Shown here: positions 39,501 through 50,795 of the stretch, piece after piece | Layout of the letters: each line of letters starts with the position of its first letter | Numbering within the stretch: position 1 is the stretch's first letter | NCBI RefSeq assembly: GCF_021018805.1 | Contig: NC_086248.1 | Location: 99,657,239 to 99,721,238 of the forward strand | Length of the DNA stretch: 64,000 nucleotides | Direction: 5' to 3' | Source of the DNA: Prinia subflava | Lineage: Eukaryota > Chordata > Aves > Passeriformes > Cisticolidae | Notes under the pieces: generated by a model | The model's database searches: none | What the model was told of the DNA's origin: nothing | The model's input: only the letters and a program-made list of their open reading frames with translations | Made by a program: the position numbers and the translations under genes

Positions 39501-42500
39501 GATTATCAGCCCGATCCCATTACCAGGAGAGAAGAAAAAGAAAATTCCAGTTCTGTTCAAATAGAAACTTTGAGACCCACTACGAGGACAACCATGATAT
39601 TTTATCTGAAAAGAAATGATAAAATGATAACGTTAAGCCTGAAGTCCTGATATTGTTAATTTTTTTACTCTTCCTAGTGTTTTGGGTACTTAGATGCAGT
39701 ACTGTACCATGTGTGAGGGCAAAATCTGCAATTTTCCTAATTACTTTTGATTTCAGAATAGGCCATTCTTTTCCCCTCTAATATTTTTCTAAGTTCAAGC
39801 ACACAGCAACAAATAAAGCATCAGCCATATTTCTGGTCACAGATGAGGCTGTGTCCTTTTGCTGACACATTTTGTCTAGAAAAAAATAGGCTCCCTTCAC
39901 ACATTTTTTTGATTAGTTTTATTGCATTTTACTTTAAAAAGAGATGAACTTCTCTGAGGAATTAATAGAGAGTTATACATGTCAGAACCTCATCTGCTGG
40001 AAAGCAATGGAATTCAGTAAGTCTCTAAAATTGGCCAAGTAAAACCCAAGATACTTGACAGGAGAAATGGTGTAGAAACAATCTAACATACCTTTCATTT
40101 AAACACATGCTTTTTAGTAGATAAGTAAAAGTTTTCTTGATGTATATTTGCATTTAGTCCAAAAAGATTCTATATTTATATGTGTATATATATTTATGTG
40201 TTTTTGCATTATTAAGGTGAGAAAATAATTTGCCTTCCAATATTTATTCTCTTCTTCATTCTGTTTCAGTTTTGTACTGCATGTTCCCTAGTTGAGGACA
40301 TTAAATTTCTGTTCATGTTTTGTTCTTCGCTTTTTTGTGTCCTTGCAGCTGATTCAAAACAAGGACGCTGAAGAAAGAATAAGAGGATTTTTATAGTAAT
40401 CCTCAGCCGATAATAATTAAAATTGCAGCTGATCACATGATTAAAAAAAAATCTTGATGTTAAAGACAGTCTGAATGTGAGACAGTTGAATTTTAATTGT
40501 AAGTGTTGTCTGCTGATTTGATGGTGTTTGTTCTGATACAAAGCTTTCAGTGAAGAATCACCCTCAATGGATCAGACACCCAAATGCGAAACATTTGGCT
40601 TAGAGGCCTTTCTATATAAGAATTACTCTTACCAAACTAGTGAGAGGTGTTTCAGTCCATTCATCCCTTGAGTTTCAGAAGAGAGGAGGTAAAGGGAATG
40701 TCATGCTGCTTTGCTTCTGCCAGCACGAGTCCAGGGGCTGTGAAGCCCATCTGCAGCAGAGCACTCCGCCTCAGGCCGTGTGGTCTTCGCGCCTTTTTTA
40801 CATGGCTTAAGATGTTCCACGAGGGTGATAATAAGATGAGCTGCAAGAAGCTGAATGCTTGACCCCACACTTGTGTTGCTGTGTTTTACACACCAGAGAA
40901 GTGTTAATTATAAGCAGAGAACAAGTAGCCTCTAAGGGCTGAAGTATCAGGTGGAGATATTCGGAGATATTCCCGTTCTTGAGACCAACTTTTGCTCTTC
41001 AACAAACATGCGCTGTTGTGCGCCAGAAAAGAATGAGAGATCTTTTTCAAAAGGAAGAAGGGCCCTACTTTGGGCCCTATCAACTTATATGTGGGGTTGC
41101 CCTGACTTAATGAACCATCCTCTCCTACTGAAATGTAGGTGTGATTCAGTGTCGAAATTTTATGCTCACTTAACATAAATTACCATGCTTTGAATCAAAC
41201 TAATTATTATTATAGGCTTCCTTTACTAATCTTTGATTTCAGGGTAAAAATACAGCTCACTATGGTTATACCCAAGCGCCGTAATTTACAGTTAAAATTT
41301 CTGCCTGCCTCCTATTAGTGCCTCTGTGTATAAACCCGCCACTCTCTTGCCGAGATCACCTCTTCCCTTTCCCCTAGGACTGTGATTTTGCCTTCCTAGT
41401 CCACGGTGACTCACTGGGATTGCCCCCACAGAGCTGACCTTGGCATGAGTACTTGTCTTCGTGTTCTTTCTAGGGGCAGTAGGGGTGAGAGACTGGACCC
41501 CCATTAGCTTTCAGAAAGCTGTGTGTCACTCTGTCTATTACAAACAAAGAGTTAAAAGTATATCATAAACCCCACCAAAATCCCCCTATATACTGCACTT
41601 ATCATCTGTCATCATCCATCATCCCTTAGGTATCCTGACACACACAGAGACACAAACTCAGCTCACTGCCTTCATTCCAGCCTGCTCCTCCTTGCTCGCC
41701 TTCATTCATCACACACCAGAACAGGCTCTTTATACCCTTTTCTTGGTTGTTTGTTTGGTGTCGTGAACTGACCAAGCCAACACATGCAGTCTTTACCCAG
41801 AGGAAAAGTTTTCACCAGACAACCTGACCCAGGGAGTGATTTAACTACTCATTTGTCTTAACAGCCAAGAGTAAACAGACAACAAAGTAATGCACAGAGC
41901 ACTAACAGAAGCTTTTTCTAAATTGGTTTTTCCACATATCATTACATTTTCCTCCTAAAGCCACACAACTTGAGATGAACACCTTTTAAAAAGTGTCGAA
42001 GGTGTTAAATCCTGTCCTGGTGAGCTAGGTTTGTTAGGATGCTTTCACCACTCTTGTGCATTTATACTGAGAGGTTCAAAATATAGCTGAGAGAAAACTG
42101 TCTCTGTTTCTAAAAGATGCAGGCTTTTGTTGTCATAGCATGTCCATGTTTGTTTGACATGGGTGAGTTTTTATCTGTCGGAATTGTGCATAACTGAAAA
42201 AACCCTCAAATCAAAACTACAGCTTAGGTATCAGTGAAACTGCTCCTACAGAGTTGGTGAATTTTCAGGAGGGTTGAAAAGCTTTGCATAAAATTGATGC
42301 TGCTAATGAAACCTAGAGGTCTGCATATAAACTTTAGCAGCACTCCCTCTTTCCCATCCTCTCTTCTAGGCCAGTTTCTTTATTACTAGAACTGCAAGAA
42401 CATCATTCAAAAGACATTTACATTGCTGCCTTTATATCACGCAATGCAGCTGTCTCGTGAATTATCCACTTCAGAGAATATTTTAGGAACAGAGGGTAAG

Positions 42501-42919
42501 TACTGGCTTACCAAAAATCTGATGTTCTTTTGGCACAGATGCTGTGGTGAAATGAGACCTCAGTGACTCTGAAAATTTGAGGTAAATTAAATGAGGAAAG
42601 ATTAAGCAGGGAAATTCAGTAAATTAAGCGAGCTTTGGTAAACTATGTGCCACAGAAAATAGAGCAGCTGACTGGTCCAGGAATTTACTTTTTCTCCCAT
42701 CTTTTAAGATATCAACCAGTGTCGACGTTCCAATACACACTTTCCAGAAAACAGGTAGGTTTGAGGAGCAGTAGGGCTCATCTGACCCCAGGCACCAGCT
42801 GCTAATCTTGAGAAGGCTCAGTTTTGCCATGAAGATCTAATCCACAATGCTGTCTCCCATCTGATCAATCCCTTTACTCCCCTCTCCTTTCTCCTTAGTT
42901 GCCTTTTTTTTTTTTTCAC
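36561..42919. other. Long noncoding stretch, no gene recognised
   Basis: No gene is recognised. The GC-richer block at about 37700-39340 carries many overlapping frames on both strands (up to 122 codons at 38937-39305 minus) and an AATAAA near 38773. It could hide an old LTR element that I cannot identify. A 14-base direct repeat (TACTCCTGGTAAAG) occurs at 38345-38358 and 38370-38383. The 40700-41500 interval has more CpG than average. A TA-rich low-complexity run lies near 40170-40200. Confidence 0.5.
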
Positions 42920-43512
42920 CTTTCCTGTTGGAGTCTATGGCATCCCTTTGGCTGCCCTGGATGCCCAGGACCCCGGCAGGGGTGTTTGGGACCCTGGCAG
43001 AGAGGTCTGAGACCTTGGCACAGGGCCCAAAGTGACACTGTCTGCGACCTGAGTCCATGGGAAAAACTACTAGCTTTGCACAAAGAATTACAGACCCCAA
43101 GAGTTTAATGTAAATGGTAGTTAGTTTATCACTGGGTGCTAATGGGGAAGTCAAAACAGAAGAATCAGGGTGTGGCCCTGTTCTTCTTCTTTCTTGTCCT
43201 TGTCTTCCACCTTCTTTCTGCAGTAGTGGGTCACAAGGGATTGGTGTGGAACAGAAGTGACATGTCTAGTACAATTAGTAGGTATTGGTGATAGACTGTA
43301 AATAAGGAATATGTTGTGGACAGTGGTTGGGTCACAGAAAGGGTACAAAAGGTCCAGCACGCCCGGCTTGGGGGGAGTCACCTCATGCTTTTGTCACAGC
43401 AAGGACCTTTGCTGGGCACAGGAAGAATTTAGAGATAAGAGACAATAAACAACCTTGAGAAACCTGAGCTGGCTAACTCCAACTCTTTCTTCTGCTTCTG
43501 GCCAGGGCATTA
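42920..43512 (+). mobile_element. Probable endogenous retrovirus LTR (solo), sense
   Basis: The interval has the layout of a retroviral LTR: a possible TG start near 42920, a GC-richer promoter-like first part, and an AT-rich TATA-like stretch (TGTAAATAAGG) near 43298. A polyadenylation signal AATAAA lies at 43444-43449, about 145 bases later, with a possible CA end near 43510. The 43330-43480 part (GTCACAGAAAGGG, GCACAGGAAGAATTTAG, AACAACCTTGAGAAACC) is of a kind I associate with avian LTRs, but the family cannot be named with certainty. No internal gag, pol or env sequence or second LTR is seen beside it, so it would be a solo LTR. Target-site duplications could not be confirmed and the ends are approximate. 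Confidence 0.5.
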
Positions 43513-46500
43513 AACAAAAAGACTCTACCCTATGCTTCTTGAGAAAAATCATCCGAGACTTTCCTATTAATGCATTCTCTTTTAATGCTGGTCTGGAAGA
43601 AGGAGAGGTGAGCCCAGCTGCAACACGAGAGATGCTGTTGTTTACGAAAAGTTACAGAATTAGTACAGGCACTGGCTTTGCCTTTACTCCTCCTTCTGAT
43701 GTTCTGTGTGCTGGTGGGAGCTGATGGGAACTTCTCTGTTCCTGGGTTCTTATTGAAGCATAACTCTCACTGGACTACTGCGATTTTTATCCAAATGATG
43801 AAAATACCATGGCAGGTTCATGGTGTTATATTTCACACACAGGCCTTTCAGAGGTCAGAAGATTTCAGCTACTGTAACATATGCATTGCTGGATAGAAGA
43901 GCTTGCACTCTGGGGAATGAGAGATTGGCATCCAAAAAAAGAAAAAAAATAGCTTGTCAGGGATAAGGAAAGGTTCCTTCATAGAGAGCAGACCTTTAAA
44001 AATGCTGTGTTAATTCTAAAAATATGCACTGGGGGCTACCACAGAAGTGTAGTTGCAGGAGTGGTTTGTACAGAGACAGGCTTTTATTTCACTGCAGATT
44101 CCTCCTCGTGGGGAATGTGCCATGCTCAGCTCCGTGAAAGTTCTCTTTCATCTGCAGTGCCTCTCTTACCAGTGAGACACCATTACAGGTGGGCATGAGC
44201 TGCCAGCCCAGGGAGCTACATGGCACACAGAGCCCTTACACGGATATTTACACATAAATACTGTCCTTACAGAAAGGTGCAAGCTCCTGTGCTTTTGTGA
44301 TTGAAGCACCTGCTGCGGGTCAGTACCGCTGTTCCAGGGTCGAGCCACAGGAACCCAGTCCTGACCCAGCTGAGACCTGTGTGATAAGAGCTGGAGTGTA
44401 ACTGGTATCTGTCCTCATAGTAGAGCAAAGCAAGAAGCCTGGTCATACAGCTACACCATATATCCTGTATTTAAATACAGAAATTTGTGCCTGCCACTGA
44501 TAACAAATGACGCACAGCCTACACAGAACAGGATATTTACCACTGTTTTCCTCCAGGAACACTGACACTGTCATCTGTTTGACATGTTTCAGCCTTGAAG
44601 AAAAAGGCATGAGTTCTGATATAGTCCAGCACTGTGTAGTACAAAGCTAAATTGTGCTGCCTGCCAAAGCTACACAGGGGCAAGTTACTAACCATCCACT
44701 CATTACTCTAAAGATGCAGCAGCTGGAGATGGCTCACCACTGTGAAACTTCACAGCTCTTTCTTCTATCAGTATGCCTAGGTCTAGTGAGTGTCTAAAGA
44801 AAAGAAAGAGCTCAATAAACTGCCACTTGCGAATGCAAAAAGAAGAAGAAGAAAAAAGAAACAGATAAGGGGAAAAAAAAAGTGAAATTGAGTGTAATGA
44901 CTTCAATGCAAACCAAACATTGTCAATACTTCTGCTGAACTGCCAGGACTTTTAGGAGCCATACATCAACAATCCATTAGTAGCAGTAGATTTTGAAAAA
45001 TCATTACTTGAAGTCCCATGTTACCAGCAGTGACTTTCATCTGTTGTCTCAGAGGGCTAATCTCTCTTGTCATTTTTAATCCTCATTCCTGCACCTTGTA
45101 AGCTTGATCATGTTTTCTATGTAGTCGGTGGTTCTGTCAAATAAAGATATTCAAATATCCTGAAGCGTGATGAGAGCCCTTACCTTTACTCAGAGTTTCT
45201 TAAGTAACATTTAATTTCTCAAAGGAGTGACTGCAACACATCTCAGAAAGTGCTGCAGTTTGGCATCTGCCTGCTAGGCTGTGGATAGGAGTGAGGTATT
45301 GCCATTCCAGGTAACTAGAGAGCACCAAAAAGGAAAACACCATTGTATTTTAGACAATGAACTCTTCAGACTTATTAGATGAATTATACGCCTTACTTGG
45401 GTTTCACAGTGCTTTCAGAATTTCTGTTTGAACCTCATTTTATGTTGCTCACAATTTTCTGATACTATGGAGCCTCTTCTACCCTCCCCCTATCCCAAAA
45501 GGATTTAAGCTTTTTATGCATTTTGGGATTAACAGAGAAAAGTCTTATTCACTCCTAGAGAAATTCAACATTTTATCTCATCCCAAGGAACCAGTTTGGT
45601 GAAAAGGGGAATATACAGACTTTGACTTCCTCACAATTCTTATCCTTTTGGATTACAGGGCATTTCTTAATGTCTTGATCACAAAATATACCCAGCCTGC
45701 ATTAGTAATTAGACATGTTATGGCTTTTAAAACAGAAAATAGAGTTCAAAATCTTATCTCTGTCATAAAGTTGCTGAAGCAATGGAGAGGACTTGTGAGC
45801 TCTTTTCTGCCACTAGCCCTGGATGGGAGAGGTAGTGCCCCTGTAGAGTGAGTGGGCAACGTGCAAGTGATGAAAATGTACCATTTTTAATTCCCATCTC
45901 TTTTTTCCAGTTGAATAAAGGAACAAAGCATATCAAGGTGGAATGCTCAGACCAGCTACCATAAGAAAAACCTCTGTTATTTGTAACAATTACACTGGGG
46001 ATATATGTAGCACAAAAAAGTAATTAACTGGGTAAAAAATGCATTGCACTAGTCTGCACTAAGGCACAAAAAATTGACTTAAGAGTGCATGTTTTCTTTA
46101 TGTTTGTCATTAGAGATACTTAACAATGTCAAAGAGGTGTGTGGAGATAACTTTGTGCTCTGAAGTTACTGCTGAATTTGCAATGAATTGCAAATATGTC
46201 AATGAATTTACATTGTTTGCTTCTAATAATTTGCTCATCCATTGTCTCAATGTCAGAGCAAATTCCTCTTGAAAGGGGAAATTTACTCTACATCAGTTTG
46301 TCTCTAACACCCTGTGATAAGAATCACTTTTGCCCCATTTTTGACACCTTGTGGAAAGCTAAACCTATTTATCTCATAATCAATCATTACTCACCTGAAA
46401 ATACACCACTGATAACTCCACTTTCATCTGTCCACATTTTGCATTCACTATTTATACACCTCCACTGTCAGACTCAGTAATTAGTGTATGGAGTAATGAA

Positions 46501-48030
46501 CATTAACTGAACAAGGGCTGAGAGTCTTAAGTTACCACATTAAATACAAAGACAAGATCCCATTCTATTAAAAAGTCGTTTGCATAGGCATCTTAAGTTT
46601 TGTTTTTCATTTTCTCCCTCCCACAGTCCCTTGAAAGGTAAAAAGAGATTAATATTTTAATGCTTTTAGAACAGGAGAATTTCTCTAGTGATGCCAAATA
46701 CTTTGTTGTAGAGAAAGGAGGATTATCATTGATTTAAGCACTGTTGCTTTGTTTTTTTTCATAGAATAGGAGCCATTTTATAGAGAAATACAAGTTTCAA
46801 AGTTATGGAGAAGAAATGCTTTAACCTTGAAGAATGAATATCCATGTGCATTGCCAGATGAACAACCATGGGATACCCCCTCTTTGAGCACAAAGCAGCA
46901 GCACTGAAAGGCTCTGCAGTGTCCGGTCACTCAGATGTCCACTCCTGTGTGATAGTGACACTGTGGTTACAAACCTTGATCAGAAGCAGATGAACAAAAA
47001 GAGAATTCGGACCACACACATCCCAGTTTGGGCAGAATTGATGCATATAGCTGCTGAATTTTCTCTATTACTGATACTTGTTTATCTACAGACAAAATTG
47101 TAAAATCATCCATCTCACCAAAACAAACCTCACCTTTAAGCACTTATCAGTCCTTAGCTAGAAAATACAGAACGGCTGTTTCAGGCAGTGTTACACTTAT
47201 CTCCTCATCTGCTTGTTGCCCAGCAAAGTACCCCTGTTTAGTTTAATTCATAGTCCAGGGGGGGTGTTTTATACTCATTAACTGCTGAAAGGCTGTTGTG
47301 CCAACTCTGGAGCTGCAGTTTTCAAAACCATTTGTGAAGACAACAAACACTTCTTGGATTCAGTTATTTTTTACCACCACTATATTTAATTACTGAAATG
47401 ATGAGACAATTTAATTATAACCAACCATGCAAGCCTATAAAGCATTTGAAAGGTAGTCCCAGGTTCAAATACATTTTCCTCCTTTGTTTCCAATGCAAAG
47501 TACAGCAGTGCAGTCCTGAAGAGTACATGGTACAGAAGCCTTTTCTTTTGGATGAAAGCTGGTGAGTAGAACCAGCTCAGCAAAAAAACCCCATTCCCTA
47601 CAAGCCCAGAAACTGGGGTTCACAGCAGATGTGCAGGAGAAGAGTTGCTGGTTCAAGTACATTTTTCAGGTATTAACCATCTCCAGTCTGAATTTATCAG
47701 CCCATGAGAATACAAGTTACAGATGTCTTCTCGGCCAGAATGAACAATTTGTGCCATAGAAGCCACTTTGACTGTGGTATTCCTTTTTGTTAACGTGAGC
47801 TCACATTTAAATTATAAAGTTATTTTACAATCCAAAGCTTAGTGCCTAGAGCTACTTTCTGTGCTATAGAAAGCTACACTGTGATTTTCATGAAGAATAA
47901 TACCTGTATTGTTTACAGAGCAGGGTTGGAGACAGCTCTGCTCACTACCACCTGCAGGCACTGAAAATTAGAACAAGTACATACTTAATCATTTACCAGG
48001 AAAATGGAACAGTTACAACAGTTACAATAA

Positions 48031-48031
<1 letters not shown>
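43513..48031. other. Noncoding DNA, nothing recognised
   Basis: AT-rich anonymous sequence. The GC-richer patch at about 44000-44340 has short frames on both strands but no known motif. A GAA-rich tract (AAGAAGAAGAAG) lies near 44840. No gene or well-supported transposon is visible. Confidence 0.55.

Positions 48032-48067
<36 letters not shown>
48032..48067. repeat. Poly-A homopolymer (36 A)
   Basis: The longest uninterrupted homopolymer in the window. Its length suggests either a fairly recent retroposon tail or an expanded A tract. The preceding bases (ACAGTTACAACAGTTACA near 48010) form a short imperfect repeat and do not resemble a known SINE or a processed gene copy. No target-site duplication is evident. 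Assembly length across such a run may be inaccurate. Confidence 0.9.
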
Positions 48068-48073
<6 letters not shown>

Positions 48074-50341
48074 TATGCTACAAGAGTGTCAAACATCAGC
48101 ACTTTTTGACCTAACTCTCAATGAGTAGTTTCTCAATCAACCCCCTTCATTTGGTAGGAGAGACATTTTTGCTTGCTGGCTACTCAGAGGCAGCTGAGAA
48201 AATTTAGTGAGAGTCAATCTGACAGCAAGTAGAAGCTTCTAGAAAATAAGTACAACTGCATTTTGATGAGAGCAGTGTGCTGAATTGTAGCATTATTTGC
48301 ATATGGCAGTGCAGGAAAGAAAGGGACTGTAATTCTTTGTCTTGCATTCAGTGCAAGGAGTTGATTTGGTGAAGCAATGACACACCCGAGAGGCCACCAG
48401 TGGTGTATGCCATTGTCCCTGGCTGCCTCACACACTAAACTCTCCAGATGGGCTCCTTCCCCCTCCTGATTGGAAACCCTGACAGCAAAGAAACATTTTA
48501 ATCTACTCATAACAGAGGCTTCTTCTCCATGGAATGAAACAATAACACTCAAAGTCAGAGCTTGTCCAAAGTTTTCTTCTGGTGGGTTTTTGGTGAAGGT
48601 AGGTGAATCTCAAGGCAGCACCAAAAGGAACCTGAGTAGGTCTGAGTAAGTGAAGTAGAATAAATGCAAAAATATTTCTAATTCTTTAGCTTGTTTGCAT
48701 CTTTATTGGTTGAGTTGCTAATGGAAAGCAAAATAAATATAATGTGAATTAGATTTAATGGAGACCACAAATTTATTCAGTTTACATGCATCATATCCTG
48801 AAATAAAATACATCCAATGTACCTACTGCATCTTAAAAGTACAAATAAACAGACACAATCATCTTATTAACTGTGTTGCAAGAATTTTGTGATTATGTCT
48901 TTCACTTTAACCCTTATATTTAAAGGCAATATTTCTCTTAGAAGATTAGCATCCTTCAGGATGTATAATTCTTGCACAATAACTGTCTCCTACGACATGA
49001 GAAGCACTGGAATGCATCATGTCCAAGAACTTGATGTCACAAATGCAAGACACTACAGAGGGTCACCATTTTATCTTTGAAAACTATTCCTCATATGTTC
49101 CAGAGAGTGGACACACTGTGGCTGCCAAACAGCAGCCAATATGCACCAATATCCACCTCCCTGAGCGTTCCAGACTCAGACGACCATCAAATGCATGGTT
49201 CCAAAGCACCTTTGATGAATTTTACTCAGTACAAGCAAGAGCTTCGGGTATTGCATACTCCCAAAAATGTCTCTCCAAAGGAAGCCAGTTTGGGAACATT
49301 ACTGGAGTCAGGCAGAGAAGAAGGGAAGGAGGTGGCCCTATGAATTTGTGTCACTCATCTTTACAAATTTCTCCAAGAAAGCTGCCTCTTTATTGAGAGA
49401 GGAATAAACACAGTTCAGAGTCCCTAACCAAAGGCCAGATGCTCATGCATATCTGTGGATAATGCAGCTCATAGCAGGATCGTCTCGTGCTTCCCAAGGG
49501 TACAGCTGCACCACCAGCATCCTCCCAACAGCAAACCCAGCCCACAAGCAACCTGACACTGGCCTTGCAACTCCTGCAATGGCTTATCCTGGCATTGCTG
49601 GGCAGGCTGGGGTAAGCAGTGCCCTTCTTTTCTCATCTCCTTGCTGTGCTGAAGCAGCAAAACTGGAACAGTTCTCCAGCTCCATCCTTGTTCATCTGAA
49701 CTATTTGTGGCCAGACTAATTTTAATCCTCCCCAGAGGAGCAGGCAGTGGGTGTTTCAGCCTGTCTCTTTGCCAGCTGCCAAGATCAGTGCTAAGGCCCC
49801 TTCTTGCCCTGTTCTCTTTAGACTCTTATGCCTGGATGGGAGCAGGACTGCCACCATCACACCCACTGTGATCACGAGAGGGTAACAGCACATACCAGAT
49901 CACTGCAACAGACACAGGCCATCATCTGTGTGCAGGACTTCACAGATGCTATACTCTCATGTTTCCCTAGCCAAAAGAATAAGAAACAAAGGAAAAAAAC
50001 TAGTAGGAATTATGTATATCATGACAAACACAAGCATACAGACACAACGAGCACTTTTGTTCCTGTTTTTTTCCTGTTGTTCCTCTGCACTTTGCCTCAA
50101 GTGGGAGTCCAAACACTGGGCTAGCCCAAAATCTTGTATATTTTGTGTGAAATATTTTGTCTTCAGCATTCTCTGAGTTACTCACGTTTTGGCATTGTGG
50201 CATTGGGGAGCAGCAGCAGTTTATGATAAAACATCCCCCAAGTAATTCAGGGAGCAAATGCTGCAATTGTTATAGAGAGAGGAGAAAAAAGTGCTCTGAA
50301 GAGACCTGATTCTCTTTTTTCTTGGTCATGTGGTTTAATGG

Positions 50342-50362
50342 AAAAAAAAAAAGGGGGGGGGG
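50342..50362. repeat. A11-G10 homopurine run
   Basis: Eleven A are followed directly by ten G. Such a junction of two homopolymers is prone to sequencing and assembly error, and the G run could help form unusual DNA structures. Confidence 0.85.
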
Positions 50363-50720
50363 TTTGTTCACTTGGTTTCATCCTGTAATTATGCTAAAAT
50401 CTCTGCACTACTGCATTACTGATACATGTATCAGAACAAAGAAAAGGTGTTTGAGACCTGCATGAGTCTGTGGTAATAAATGGGTCAATCTGGGTTCAGA
50501 GTCAGGATCTGTGCTCGGCCACTAGATCTTCAGCATGCTCGGGGAACAAAAAAAAAAAAAAAGAAAATATCTATAATACTCCAAATGAAGGCTGCTAAGA
50601 GCCCTCCTTATTTCCTGTGGGAAAGTAAGGGCCTGCAGGAGTAGAAATAAATTAAGTAAAAATTAATGGCTTTTTAAATTCTAACTAGTAAGCATATCAC
50701 CCAGGGCTAGGCAAACTGCT

Positions 50721-50795
50721 CAAAAGAAAAAACAAAAAAAACAACAACAGAAAAACCCCAAACAAACAAAAAAACCCCAAACCAAACTGAAACCC
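50721..50795. repeat. A/C-rich low-complexity tract
   Basis: A mixture of AAAAACCCC, AAACAAAC and CCAAA units over about 75 bases. It is one of at least seven such tracts in the window (others near 14076, 15613, 17886, 31913, 59344, 60361 and 60721). They are not simple tandem repeats of one unit. Confidence 0.8.

Noticed and set aside
44640..44700. MIR-like SINE remnant (GGGCAAGTTACTAACC)
   Set aside because: Only one short block matches. No tRNA-like head or second core block is present.
48214..48552. 112-codon minus-strand frame as a possible gene
   Set aside because: No recognisable domain or splice context. It lies in anonymous DNA, and a frame of this length is not surprising in 64 kb read in six frames.
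49500..49620. Possible antisense CR1 fragment
   Set aside because: Only scattered short matches (CCTGGCATTGC, GGGCAGGCTG). The diagnostic 3' end blocks are absent.
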